This document shows positions 45,531-54,451 of a DNA stretch of 64,000 nucleotides, one piece after another. The DNA is taken from the NCBI RefSeq assembly GCF_002564465.1, contig NZ_NUUX01000013.1, positions 62,001 through 126,000 of the forward strand. Reading direction: 5' to 3'. Position 1 is the first letter of the stretch. The number at the start of each line of letters is the position of its first letter. Source of the stretch: Bacillus sp. AFS088145. GTDB taxonomy: Bacteria; Bacillota; Bacilli; Bacillales; Bacillaceae_G. A program made the translations under genes and the position numbers. Below the pieces are notes generated by a model. It searched no databases, had not been told where the DNA came from, and saw nothing but the letters and a program-made list of their open reading frames with translations.

Positions 45531-45625
45531 TTTATGAGTTAATTTAAGGATCTTGCTTTTTTCCTTAGCATTTACTCTTTATGAGTTACTTCATTTCGGT
45601 TTTCTGCTTTTTTACTTACTCACAA
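45510..45625. repeat. diverged copies of the 52-bp repeat family, inverted
   Basis: The sequence ACTCATGAACC-TTTTATGAG, then a CTTTTTT tract, then CTTTATGAGTTACTTCAT and a second CTTTTTTACTTACTCA, matches the reverse complement of the array at 26783-26946 in order and spacing, with many changes. About two units. Confidence 0.65.
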
Positions 45626-45648
45626 AACCTATCTTACTAAAACAGAAA

Positions 45649-45669
45649 AACCCAACAAATCGTTGGGTT
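45649..45669 (-). terminator. short terminator after the amine oxidase pseudogene
   Basis: AACCCAAC/GTTGGGTT 8-bp stem with a five-base loop; the left A's give a short T-run on the minus strand. Confidence 0.55.
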
Positions 45670-45681
45670 AGGTTACATTAC

Positions 45682-47215
45682 TTATAAATTATTAATTTCA
45701 TTAGCAGTGCGGACTCCTGCTTCAATTCCTCCTTGTATCCATCCAGGAAATGATGATGAGTGAGCCCCTTCAAAATGAATCCTTCCTTCTGGAGAACTAA
45801 TATAGGGACCGAGCTCTTTTTGTTGATTCGGTTTATACATAACAAAAGCACCACCGGAAAATGAAAATTGCGTCCAGCTATGCGAATATCCTACTAAAAA
45901 TTCTTTATAAACCACATCACCAAAAATGGTTGAAAGATTAGCTAATGCTTTATCAATACGTGTATTATTGTTCATATTATCCCAGATTGCAGCATCGTCC
46001 CCCCAAGTGTAACTGGCTAAAATTACCCCTGTTTCTTTTCCAAAATCATGACTAGGGAAATAGGAAGCCTTGATTGGTAAATCAGTTACTATTTTCCCGC
46101 CAAATATACCAAACTTTTCCCAAAACCTCGTTCTAAACTGTATAGCAATCTTTGTTGAATCCGCGTAATGTAGTTCTCTTATTACCTTCCATTTTTTATA
46201 TGAAATAGACTCAAAAGGAAGAATTTCTACAAAGTTTAATAAAGAATAAGGGATTGTTGAAATAATATAATCACACTCAAGTTGACTCTGACGATTAAGT
46301 ACTTCATTTTCTGAATAAATGATTACCTTTTTGTCTTCTTGTATAAGTTTACTTTACTCTTTCGTTAAGCATTATATTTTCCTTTAACTGGGGTAAAAAT
46401 GATCTTACAAGGAAGTCAGTTCCGCCTGTAATTTCATATAATGTTAGGTTGGGTGTTAAAAGTACAAGTACTTCTCTTAGTATCGCTGTAAATGAAAGTT
46501 CAGGAAAACCTTCAATCCCGATCATTGTATGGATCATATCAATTGCCCCAGAAGATAGTGATTTCCCAAAAGGATTAAATCTTAAAAAATTTTCCATAGA
46601 ATATTGATCAAACTTATCAATTACAATTTCCCAGTTCCTTATTGGATCTTGATGGATAAATTCTACTAAAGGACCAATGGCGTATGTGAGTAATTCTATA
46701 GCAGTTTTTCCTTTTTCATTTGGAGTGACAGGATAGTTTAATATATCTGGATTCATTTCGTAATTTTTTACATTTGTTAATATATTATTTACGTAAATTA
46801 AATCATTTGGCGTACTATTAATAAATTGATTTACTTTTAAATTAAATTTATTTATATATGCAAATGTTAAATGGTGGAATGAAGGGATACGCATAGCACC
46901 AAGTTCAGTATACTGGTTATCAAGAAATGGTTCTCTTTTTGTATAAACCCTTCCCCCAATCCTGCGATTTGCCTCAATAATCGTAACTTGGTGCCCTGCA
47001 TCTTTCAAAAGTGATGCACTAACTAAACCAGATATACCTCCGCCAATTATAGTTACTCGCTTTGGTGAATTAGTTTTAGTTAATCCGTTTTGAATGATCT
47101 CAAGCATTTCCTTCATTGGAAGGGCTTCTCGAACCAAAGGATACCACCTCATTAAAAAAAAAAACATTATCTTATAAACACTATTCGATTTCAAATGAAT
47201 GTAGAATTTAAACAT
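45682..47215 (-). pseudogene. flavin monoamine oxidase, frameshifted (YobN-like)
   Basis: Two minus-strand frames make one protein. The N-terminal part (46349-47215) has the FAD motif [32 protein letters not shown] and GAMRIP. The C-terminal part (frame open from about 46346 to 45682) has KLIQEDKKVIIYS, STKIAIQFRTRFWEKFG, YTWGDDAAIWDN and the FAD-closing FEGAHSSSFPGWIQGGIEAG. The join needs a one-base shift at about 46347-46352, just after NERVK. Without it the first product ends at 46349. Natural length would be about 500 residues, similar to L-amino-acid/monoamine oxidases. A sequencing error would restore it. The ATG of [11 protein letters not shown] (47149) is the most likely start. Confidence 0.8.
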
Positions 47216-47398
47216 ATATTTTGTATATATCTAAATAAAAAAGTGAAACTAAATCTATCCATTTAGCTGTTTAAATAAAAAACATTCAATGTATAGCTTC
47301 CTAAGTAAACGCCTATTAGCTCATTTAAATAAATAGTATAAAATACTCAAATGGTTTAATAATAATTTTTGTACCTACCTCTTTATAAGGAGATTAGT

Positions 47399-47950
47399 AT
47401 GAATTTATTTGAGAAGGGAAGTAAATTAATAATGGGAGTATTAAGTGGAAATCCACAAAATGAACCTTTACATTATGGAGAAGTTTACGGTCTATGGACT
47501 CACCTATCAGCTACTAAAGCGGGTGTAGATACTTATCAAGTTTATATTAACCATACTGGTGATGAAGAGTTAAAAGCATTTTTAAAACAAGTAATTGAAA
47601 GTTCAATGAAGCCTGCAATTAAAGAAATTGAAGAAGTACTTCTACATAATGATATTGCGGTGCCACCAACTCCATCAGAACGACCAGAAGCAGATTTGGA
47701 ACAAATTCCAGCTGGAGCTAGATTTCAAGATGCTCAAATCGCTTACATGGTTGCTGCTGGAATAGCAGCTGGAGTTACAACTGATGCTACATTAATGAGC
47801 CAATCAATTCGCGAAGATATTGGTACGATGTTTGCTAGTTTCGGAGCAAAAAAAGCGAAAGATGGTGCGGCACTACTACAAATCATGAAAACAAAAGGCT
47901 GGTTAGTTCCACCACCACTTCACTTTGAAACAAAACAACAACAACATTAA
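47399..47950 (+). CDS. DUF3231 family protein
   Basis: 183 residues from ATG 47399 (ATAAGGAGA in front; the 47369 start lacks one). Two four-helix-type halves; ferritin-like helices such as LHYGEVYGLWTHLSATKAGVDTY (about 20-42) and the matching ALLQIMKTKGWLVPPP ending are typical of DUF3231. The known family is often longer with two repeats; this has one repeat. Function unknown, often seen as spore or stress-associated in bacilli (recollection). Its own terminator follows. Confidence 0.8.
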   Translation: MNLFEKGSKLIMGVLSGNPQNEPLHYGEVYGLWTHLSATKAGVDTYQVYINHTGDEELKAFLKQVIESSMKPAIKEIEEVLLHNDIAVPPTPSERPEADLEQIPAGARFQDAQIAYMVAAGIAAGVTTDATLMSQSIREDIGTMFASFGAKKAKDGAALLQIMKTKGWLVPPPLHFETKQQQH

Positions 47951-47956
47951 AAAATC

Positions 47957-47985
47957 GTCCACCTTAAATTAGGTGGACTTTTTTT
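47957..47985 (+). terminator. terminator after the DUF3231 gene
   Basis: GTCCACCT/AGGTGGAC, 8-bp perfect stem, six-base loop, then seven T's. Confidence 0.85.
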
Positions 47986-48113
47986 GTTTTCAGTAATTGT
48001 TTATTTGGTTTACCAACAATATATTAACCTTTTAAAATCTTCATTTTAAAAAAAGTGCATTACTCCGTATTTAGAATTCTTTTTCAATATGTTGCATTTA
48101 CTAAGATAAATAA

Positions 48114-48821
48114 TTACCAATCAATTCTTTGTCCATCTCTAAAAAATTCTCCATTGGGTCCTTCATTTCCAATTGTCGCTAACCTAATAATAGACTTAGC
48201 AGCTTGTTCAGGAGTTCTTGGGGCAGATGGTCCCCCCATGTCCGTACTTACCCACCCTGGATCGACGGCATTTATTTTGATATCTCCTTTGATTTCTGCA
48301 GCTAACAATCTTGTCAATCCATTCAGAGCAAGTTTGGATAGCTTATAAGCTCCTACTTCTGGATATGCCATTTCACTCATCGCTCCATATTCTGAAGAGA
48401 TATTAATAATTCTTCCATAACCTTCTTTCTCCATAATAGGAATAAAAGTATGAATCACATGGTACGCCCCGAAAAAGTTGGTTGTCATCGTTTTCTCTAG
48501 AATTGTAGGTTTCATCTTTAATAAGTCTTTATCTTCATGAAAAATCACGCCAGCATTATTAATCAATATATCTAATCTTCCATACTTCTGGTTAACTATA
48601 GTGGCAGCATTGTTGATACTTTCTTGATTGTTTACATCCATCTCTATAAAGGAAACGTCTAGATTGAACTCATTAAATTTCTGGGTTATTAATTGTCCAT
48701 TTTCAGGATCACGACTTGTTAAAATCACTTTAAAACCATCCAAAGCCAATTGTTTGACTAACTCATATCCAATTCCTCGATTTCCACCAGTTACAAGTGC
48801 AATTCTTTTTTCATGTAACAT
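48114..48821 (-). CDS. short-chain dehydrogenase/reductase
   Basis: 235 residues. Cofactor motif TGGNRGIGYELV (about 11-22), NNAG (about 90), catalytic serine in INISSEYGA (about 139) and YKLSK (about 160) with a proline-rich PGWVSTDMGGP after it. It reads as a classical carbonyl-reductase-like SDR, probably NADPH-dependent. AAGGAGGAG precedes the ATG. It is 55 bp downstream of the MFS gene in the same direction and may be cotranscribed. Substrate unknown. Confidence 0.9.
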   Translation of the reverse strand: MLHEKRIALVTGGNRGIGYELVKQLALDGFKVILTSRDPENGQLITQKFNEFNLDVSFIEMDVNNQESINNAATIVNQKYGRLDILINNAGVIFHEDKDLLKMKPTILEKTMTTNFFGAYHVIHTFIPIMEKEGYGRIINISSEYGAMSEMAYPEVGAYKLSKLALNGLTRLLAAEIKGDIKINAVDPGWVSTDMGGPSAPRTPEQAAKSIIRLATIGNEGPNGEFFRDGQRIDW

Positions 48822-48876
48822 ATAGCTCCTCCTTATCGTTATTCAATTTATTGCCCTTTAAAAAGGTTAGTCTCCC

Positions 48877-50043
48877 TTAGATGGAGAGTTGTTTAGTTGA
48901 ATTAGATAAATAATTTCTAAATAGAATGCTTACCAAACCTAGTATCAATGATAAAATTCCCACTAATATGACATATCGTGTACCTAACTCAGTTATAAAT
49001 GTCCCACCTACAGCTGCACCGATTGTTGTACCTATGTTACAAGCAGACAAAAATAAACCGTTAGCAAAATCTGGGGCCTCGGGTGCTGATGATGTAATCC
49101 AATATTGATTGATATTCCCACCAATACCAGCTAAAATCCCCCATGCTAATGTAATAAACAAAACAGGTACGGTAAAACCACCTGTTAAGAATAAAATGAT
49201 ATAAACGATCCCTAGTATAAATGGATAGATGACCACAGTTTTACTCGCATTTTTCGTAAGTAATTTCCCTGCTACTACGTTACCTATAATATTAGCACTA
49301 CCAAACATGAAAAATATTAAACTTATAAGTTTCGGTGACATATTCGTAACTGTTTTTAAATACTCAGCAAAATAACTATATACTCCAAAAACCGCTGAAT
49401 TTAATAAAATAACCCCCACGATTGAAAGCAAAGTAATCGATTTTTTTAAAACGCTTAATTGCCTTCCGTAAGAAAGTCTTTCCTTTACAGGCATCATTGG
49501 TACAAAGAGTAATGTAGCAATGAATACAATTGTATTAACAAAAGCAAAGAACGCCATAGCTAATTGCAAATTAGCTGCACTTGCAATAAAACTTACGATT
49601 GGTACACCTACAACCATCCCTGCAGATACCCCAATAAATACTTTAGAGACAGCTTTTGTAGCTTCATCTTTACTTACTGAAGCAGCAGCTACTGTAAAAG
49701 CTAAAGAACAATAGATGGGATGAAAAAATGCTGGAATTATACGAGCTATCAATAGAACGTTAAAACTACTTGTAAATATTGAAACAATATTCCCTACTAA
49801 GAAAATACTAAGAACAAGTAACATCACTTTCTTTCGATCTATTCCCGAGAATAATAACGGCATCGTTGGTCCAGCTAATGCAACAGCTAATGCAAATAGA
49901 CTCACCAACAACCCTGCTTGAGATACACTAACATCATATTGCGTTGCAATGTCAGGTAATATCCCAATAACCCCCATTTCAGTGTTTAAAATGCCGAAAA
50001 CACCCAACGATAGTATAAATATAAGTAAGTTATTACTTCTCAC
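48877..50043 (-). CDS. MFS drug/sugar efflux transporter (AraJ/YdhP type)
   Basis: 388 residues, 12 hydrophobic segments. Opening RSNNLLIFILSLGVFGILNTEMGVIGILPDIA-type motif and the helix 2-3 loop with GIDRKKVM are typical of DHA1 family exporters. GTG start at 50043 after AAGGGGG. Divergent from a LysR gene, 264 bp apart, with two dyads between them; the LysR protein is the likely regulator. Confidence 0.87.
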   Translation of the reverse strand: MRSNNLLIFILSLGVFGILNTEMGVIGILPDIATQYDVSVSQAGLLVSLFALAVALAGPTMPLLFSGIDRKKVMLLVLSIFLVGNIVSIFTSSFNVLLIARIIPAFFHPIYCSLAFTVAAASVSKDEATKAVSKVFIGVSAGMVVGVPIVSFIASAANLQLAMAFFAFVNTIVFIATLLFVPMMPVKERLSYGRQLSVLKKSITLLSIVGVILLNSAVFGVYSYFAEYLKTVTNMSPKLISLIFFMFGSANIIGNVVAGKLLTKNASKTVVIYPFILGIVYIILFLTGGFTVPVLFITLAWGILAGIGGNINQYWITSSAPEAPDFANGLFLSACNIGTTIGAAVGGTFITELGTRYVILVGILSLILGLVSILFRNYLSNSTKQLSI

Positions 50044-50144
50044 TCTAATCCCCCTTATTAATTTAAAATCTTCCTAACATGGAAGACTATCGAGAGTATT
50101 TTACAAATTTAATTTTTAAAAGTTACTAAAACACTTGTTTAGCT

Positions 50145-50160
50145 TGGCAAATGATTGCCA
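50145..50160. promoter_or_regulatory. operator candidate 1 in the MFS-LysR gap
   Basis: TGGCAA-N4-TTGCCA, a perfect 16-bp palindrome about 100 bp upstream of the MFS start. Confidence 0.45.
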
Positions 50161-50244
50161 TCCCTTCTTACTGTTTAATTCACTCTTTGTAATCTATTCT
50201 AACCCACACTTATCATATAGCAATTACTTATATCTTATAATTAA

Positions 50245-50263
50245 ATATGCTTGATAGGCATAT
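50245..50263. promoter_or_regulatory. operator candidate 2 (LysR box) in the MFS-LysR gap
   Basis: ATATGC-N7-GCATAT, a perfect dyad with a T-N11-A core, 44 bases before the LysR start. Confidence 0.5.
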
Positions 50264-50306
50264 CTAGTTTATATATACTGGTATCATTATTGAGGGGGAA
50301 TGATGC

Positions 50307-51215
50307 ATGGAACTAAGAGTATTGCGATATTTTCTTACTGTAGCAAGAGAAGGAAGTTTTACGGGTGCTGCAGATTTTTTGCATATTACTCAGCCTACCT
50401 TATCAAGACAGATAAAAGATCTTGAACAAGAGTTAGGAAAAAAACTATTTACTCGCAGTAGTCACAATATAATTCTTACAGAAGAAGGAATGATTCTGCG
50501 AAAAAGAGCTGAAGAAATCGTTGATATGGTAGATAAATTAGAGGCAGAATTTAGCTCAATGGAAGAAACAATTAGTGGTGATGTTTACATAGGTAGTGGA
50601 GAAACAGAAGCCATGAAACAGATTGCGCGAGTTGTAAAAAACCTACAGCTAACTTATCCAAGTATACGATATCACCTTTACAGTGGTAATGAAGACGATG
50701 TGACTGAACGGCTAGACAAAGGGTTACTCGATTTTGGAATTCTTATTCAACCTGCTGATTTATCAAGATACAATTATATAAATATCCCTGCCAAAGATGT
50801 TTGGGGCGTTGTTATGAGAAAAGACAGTCCTCTTGCCTTAAAAGATACTATTCAAGCAGAGGATTTATTAAACATTCCCTTAATCTGTTCGAGACAAGCA
50901 ATAAAAAAGACATTTTCTAAAAATGAATTTGCGGATTGGTTTAGTGAAGAATTTGATAGACTAAACATCGTGACTACATACAACCTAGCTTATAATGCTG
51001 CGATTATGGTTGAAGAAGGCATTGGTTATGCGATCGTACTTGATAAAATCGTGAATACATCTAGTGACAGTAACCTTTGTTTTAGACCGCTAGAGCCAAG
51101 GCTAGAATCTGGCTTAAATATCGTATGGAAAAAACATCAAGTTTTTTCGGTTGCTGCAAATCTGTTTTTAAGAAAAATCCAGGAGGAATTTTCAAATTTT
51201 TCAGGTGCTCAATAA
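50307..51215 (+). CDS. LysR-family transcriptional regulator
   Basis: 302 residues. The N-terminal HTH (ELRVLRYFLTVAREGSFTGAAD, then LHITQPTLSRQIKDLEQELG) is a classic LysR, followed by a periplasmic-binding-like effector domain (about 90-295). Similar in look to the YwbI/CidR or drug-efflux regulators. ATG with GAGGGGGAA in front. Divergent from the MFS gene, so probably its activator or repressor. Confidence 0.9.
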   Translation: MELRVLRYFLTVAREGSFTGAADFLHITQPTLSRQIKDLEQELGKKLFTRSSHNIILTEEGMILRKRAEEIVDMVDKLEAEFSSMEETISGDVYIGSGETEAMKQIARVVKNLQLTYPSIRYHLYSGNEDDVTERLDKGLLDFGILIQPADLSRYNYINIPAKDVWGVVMRKDSPLALKDTIQAEDLLNIPLICSRQAIKKTFSKNEFADWFSEEFDRLNIVTTYNLAYNAAIMVEEGIGYAIVLDKIVNTSSDSNLCFRPLEPRLESGLNIVWKKHQVFSVAANLFLRKIQEEFSNFSGAQ

Positions 51216-51217
51216 AA

Positions 51218-51254
51218 TGAAGCCGCCCCCCCATATTCGTATGGAGGGGCTTCT
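51218..51254. terminator. shared terminator between convergent LysR and MerR genes
   Basis: GAAGCC-CCCCCCAT pairs with ATGGAGGGGCTTC around ATTCGT. The minus-strand side has the richer T-run, the plus strand a weak one. Confidence 0.6.
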
Positions 51255-51255
51255 G

Positions 51256-51672
51256 TTACTTAGTAATGAACGTCCCTATTTTTTTATTTTTAAAAATATC
51301 TTCCGTTCCTGCTTCCAATGCAGTTTTGTAATATGAACATTTATGCTGGATTATTTCCATTGTTCTTTTTAATTCTTCCATCTGAGCTTCTACACTAGCT
51401 TTTCTTTCCAAAAACATGTCATATCTTTGTTGTAATGTGGAGTCCCCGTCAGAACACCATTCAATGAAATTTTTAATTTCCTTAATAGGCATCCCAGTCG
51501 CTTTCAAACATTCAATTACTTTTAAAGCTTCTATATCGGATTCTTTAAACACTCGTATTCCACTAGTTGTCCGTTCTACAAATGGCATTAAGCCTTCTTT
51601 GTCGTAATATCTCAAAGCATATACTGTAAGATTCAATTCCTTTGCTACTTCTCCAATTGAATATGTCTTCAA
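51256..51672 (-). CDS. adhR: MerR-family regulator, AdhR/NmlR type
   Basis: 138 residues from TTG 51672 (AAGGAAG in front). N-terminal winged HTH (SIGEVAKELNLTVYALRYYDKEGL) and a dimerisation coil (about 85-120). A cysteine in FIEWCSDGD (about 66) lies where AdhR/NmlR proteins sense electrophilic aldehydes; another is in QHKCSYYK. Divergent from an adhA-like alcohol dehydrogenase, as in B. subtilis. Two matching operators lie between them. Confidence 0.8.
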   Translation of the reverse strand: MKTYSIGEVAKELNLTVYALRYYDKEGLMPFVERTTSGIRVFKESDIEALKVIECLKATGMPIKEIKNFIEWCSDGDSTLQQRYDMFLERKASVEAQMEELKRTMEIIQHKCSYYKTALEAGTEDIFKNKKIGTFITK

Positions 51673-51700
51673 TATTAATCTTCCTTTCATTTAGATCTAG

Positions 51701-51716
51701 ACCTCGAGTTAACTCT
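51701..51716 (-). promoter_or_regulatory. MerR operator beside adhR
   Basis: ACCTCGAGTTAACTCT is the reverse complement, up to one or two bases, of the operator in front of adhA. It suggests autoregulation. Confidence 0.6.
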
Positions 51717-51808
51717 ATTATTATGAATGGATTTTATCACGTTATTTTTTTGATGTCATTTTTAAGTACACAATAATTAATTCATACATAAAAATATAAT
51801 TTAATCAC

Positions 51809-51839
51809 TTGACCTAGAGTTAACTCGAGGGAATATCAT
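51809..51839 (+). promoter_or_regulatory. MerR-type promoter of adhA with 19-bp spacer
   Basis: -35 TTGACC (51809-51814) and -10 TATCAT (51834-51839) are separated by exactly 19 bp, and the spacer holds the near-palindrome CTAGAGTTAACTCGAG. This over-long spacer is the hallmark of MerR-activated promoters. Confidence 0.85.
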
Positions 51840-51922
51840 TGTGGTGAAAGAGAAAAAATATTGAATTATTCACCGAATGTTTAATTTGTTCTCTTGAAAA
51901 AATTTTTTATGGAGGTTTTATT

Positions 51923-52963
51923 ATGATAACTGCAAAAGCAAGAGCTGTAGATGGTCCTGACAAATCCTTTCGAGTTGCTGAAATCAAACGACGTGATCTT
52001 GATTTAAATGATGTTCTAATTGAAATTAAATATGCTGGAATATGCCATTCTGACATTCATACTGCACATGGAGAATGGGGTCATGTGCACTACCCACTTG
52101 TACCGGGACACGAGATTGCTGGAGTAATTACGGATGTAGGAGCAGAGGTAACGAAATATAAGATTGGTGACAGAGTTGGAGTAGGATGCATGGTAGACTC
52201 ATGTGGCGATTGTGATAACTGTCGTAAAGGAGAAGAACAGTATTGTCTCAAAGGAAATACACCTACTTATGCTGGTGTTGATAAATACGGCGAGCCAACT
52301 CAGGGTGGCTACTCAACCCACATAGTTGTAACAGAGGATTTCGTAGTTAAAATACCAGATAACATTGAACTTAATGTTGCAGCACCGTTACTTTGTGCAG
52401 GTATTACTACATATTCTCCATTAAACCATTGGGGTACAGGACCAGGTAAAAAGATAGCTGTAATTGGTATGGGCGGACTTGGTCATTTGGCGGTAAAAAT
52501 CGCAAATGCAATGGGTGCAGAGGTAACCGTTCTATCACAAACATTGAACAAAAAAGAAGATGGCTTACAATTTGGAGCAACCCACTACTATGCTACAAAT
52601 GATGCAGAAACATTTGAAAAACTTCTAGGAACTTTCGACTTAATTATTAACACTGTAAGTGCAAAAATTAATTTGGATGCCTATTTAAGATTACTCACTC
52701 TTGATGGTACGCTAGTAAATGTCGGTGCTCCAGCAGAGCCGTTGTCGCTAAGTGTTTTTTCACTTATAGGTCATCGCCGCTCATTTGCAGGTTCAATGAT
52801 TGGAGGAATTCGTGAGACTCAAGAGATGTTAGATTTCTGTGGGGAACATAATATTGTACCTAATATTGAAGTTATTTCTGCTGATCAAATTGACGAAGCA
52901 TACAAGCGAGTTCTAGCTTCTGATGTGAAGTATCGATTTGTCATCGACACTAGCACTATGTAA
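51923..52963 (+). CDS. adhA: zinc-dependent alcohol dehydrogenase, AdhA-like
   Basis: 346 residues. Catalytic zinc ligands in AGICHSDIHTAHGEWG (Cys about 40), PGHEIAGV (His-Glu about 62) and LLCAGITTYSP (Cys about 155); structural zinc CGDCDNCRKGEEQYC (about 94-108). NADP-type Rossmann IGMGGLGHLAVKIANAMG (about 178). Matches B. subtilis AdhA throughout (recollection). Expected to reduce aldehydes such as methylglyoxal or formaldehyde-type electrophiles. Promoter is the MerR-type one upstream; ATG has ATGGAGG in front. Confidence 0.9.
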   Translation: MITAKARAVDGPDKSFRVAEIKRRDLDLNDVLIEIKYAGICHSDIHTAHGEWGHVHYPLVPGHEIAGVITDVGAEVTKYKIGDRVGVGCMVDSCGDCDNCRKGEEQYCLKGNTPTYAGVDKYGEPTQGGYSTHIVVTEDFVVKIPDNIELNVAAPLLCAGITTYSPLNHWGTGPGKKIAVIGMGGLGHLAVKIANAMGAEVTVLSQTLNKKEDGLQFGATHYYATNDAETFEKLLGTFDLIINTVSAKINLDAYLRLLTLDGTLVNVGAPAEPLSLSVFSLIGHRRSFAGSMIGGIRETQEMLDFCGEHNIVPNIEVISADQIDEAYKRVLASDVKYRFVIDTSTM

Positions 52964-52997
52964 GGTATGCGATTTTAATTATTCATTATATTTTTTG

Positions 52998-53040
52998 AGA
53001 TGTCCTAAAAGCTTAGCTTTTGTGGCATCTTTTTTAATAG
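52998..53040 (+). terminator. terminator after adhA
   Basis: AGATGTCC... pairs with ...GGCATCT, with a nested AAAAGC/GCTTTT stem, followed by TTTTTT. Confidence 0.8.
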
Positions 53041-53087
53041 AAATGCTGTTAATTAGGTTAAAAATAAAGTTATAGGAGGAATTAATA

Positions 53088-53501
53088 ATGATAAAACATG
53101 AAGAAGTTAAGAATGGTGTCATATTCCCTGTTGGCGAAAAAAATGAAGCTTACGCACAATTTTTTGTAGGACAAAGTTATCTTAAAACCTTAATTGCTGA
53201 TCCAAAAGTGAATGTTGGTGTTGGGAACGTGACCTTTGAACCTGGTTGTAGAAATAATTGGCATATCCATCATAATGGATTCCAAATTTTATTAGTAACC
53301 GGTGGAGAAGGTTGGTACCAAGAAGAAGGTAAACCCGCTCAATTCTTAAAGGCTGGTGATGTGATTGTTACCCACGATGGTGTGAAACACTGGCATGGTG
53401 CTGCAAAGGATAGTTGGTTTGAACATATTGCAATAACTGCAGGTACACCGGAGTGGTTGGAACCTGTTTCAGACGAAGAATATGAAACTTTAACTAAATA
53501 A
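53088..53501 (+). CDS. cupin-domain protein
   Basis: 137 residues, a single double-stranded beta-helix cupin: motif 1 NWHIHHNGFQILLVTGGEG (about 62-80; metal-binding HxH plus Glu/Gln) and motif 2 GDVIVTHDGVKHWHGAA (about 92-108). Such small cupins occur with carboxymuconolactone-type or aldehyde/detoxification genes. It follows adhA past a terminator, with its own ATAGGAGG site. No specific function can be given. Confidence 0.82.
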   Translation: MIKHEEVKNGVIFPVGEKNEAYAQFFVGQSYLKTLIADPKVNVGVGNVTFEPGCRNNWHIHHNGFQILLVTGGEGWYQEEGKPAQFLKAGDVIVTHDGVKHWHGAAKDSWFEHIAITAGTPEWLEPVSDEEYETLTK

Positions 53502-53511
53502 ATTCTATACT

Positions 53512-53545
53512 AACGCATTGGATCATGAATTCGATGCGTTTTTTA
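53512..53545 (+). terminator. terminator after the cupin gene
   Basis: AACGCAT/ATGCGTT stem (with inner pairing) followed by six T's. Confidence 0.75.
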
Positions 53546-53684
53546 AGTTTAAAAAATAGAAGACCAAACGCTTTGATAAATAATTAAAAGATAATGCATC
53601 GATGTCCCACTGTATCTCCTAAAGCATTTTCAAAACTAAAAAAAGTACAGACTGAAAGAATTCCCCAACCTGTACTTCATCATT

Positions 53685-54449
53685 TTATTTCATTCGTTTT
53701 TTATATACCTTCATCGAAATTACATAAAACAAAATCCCAATTGCAACTAACCATAACAATGCTGTTACAATCGCACTATAGTCCGGTTGCCCAGCTAAAA
53801 GGGAACGTACACTTTCGGCAATTGGTGTCATTGGCTGATTTTCTGCAAAAGCTCGAAGTTTGCTACCCATATTATTTGTTGGAACAAAGGCAGAACTTAC
53901 AAACATTAAGCCCATTAGTAGATAAGAGAACACGCTCGCACCTTCATACGATTTTGACATTAGCCCGCATGCTACTGCAATCCAAGTGAAAGAAAATACG
54001 GTCAGCAGGATCATACCAGCTGCTAATAGCCACTCCAAAAAATTAGCATGAGGACGGAATCCCATGATAAAAGAAATGAGAATCACTGAAGCAACTGATA
54101 ATAAGTTTAATATTAATGTTGAGATGACATGCCCTCCCAATATCGATGATTTGGCGATTGGCATGGAATGGAATCGATCAAAGATTCCTCTAGTCATGTC
54201 TGTATTAACCCGAACTGCTGTATAGGAAATCCCCATTCCAATACACATAAGCAACACACCTGGAACGATAAAATTCACATAATCTACTTTATCCATTGTC
54301 ATTGCACTTCCGAAAATATAGACAAAAGCAAGCATAAGCATAATCGGCATGAGAATCGTTGTGATAATTGTATCAATACTTCGAAGTGAATGCTTCATCA
54401 CCCGACTACTCATTGTAATGGTATCGCTAAAAAAATGGTTTCCCCTCAT
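53685..54449 (-). CDS. ABC-2 type transporter permease (DrrB-like)
   Basis: 254 residues with six membrane segments, including LNLLSVASVILISFIMGFRP (about 113) and the conserved MTPIAESVRSLLAGQP segment (about 210) of the daunorubicin-resistance permease family. It overlaps its ATPase closely (stop at 54452, start at 54449). AAAGGAGAA in front of the ATG. It is the last gene of the PadR-controlled operon and likely exports a lipophilic compound. Confidence 0.88.
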   Translation of the reverse strand: MRGNHFFSDTITMSSRVMKHSLRSIDTIITTILMPIMLMLAFVYIFGSAMTMDKVDYVNFIVPGVLLMCIGMGISYTAVRVNTDMTRGIFDRFHSMPIAKSSILGGHVISTLILNLLSVASVILISFIMGFRPHANFLEWLLAAGMILLTVFSFTWIAVACGLMSKSYEGASVFSYLLMGLMFVSSAFVPTNNMGSKLRAFAENQPMTPIAESVRSLLAGQPDYSAIVTALLWLVAIGILFYVISMKVYKKRMK

Positions 54450-54451
54450 TC

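Noticed and set aside
50145-50160. TGGCAAATGATTGCC as a fourth sigma-54 promoter
   Set aside because: GG-to-GC spacing is one base short, no TGAGT pair lies upstream, and it is better read as a palindrome.
53594-53989. plus-strand 131-codon frame
   Set aside because: Antisense shadow of the ABC permease; no ribosome site.
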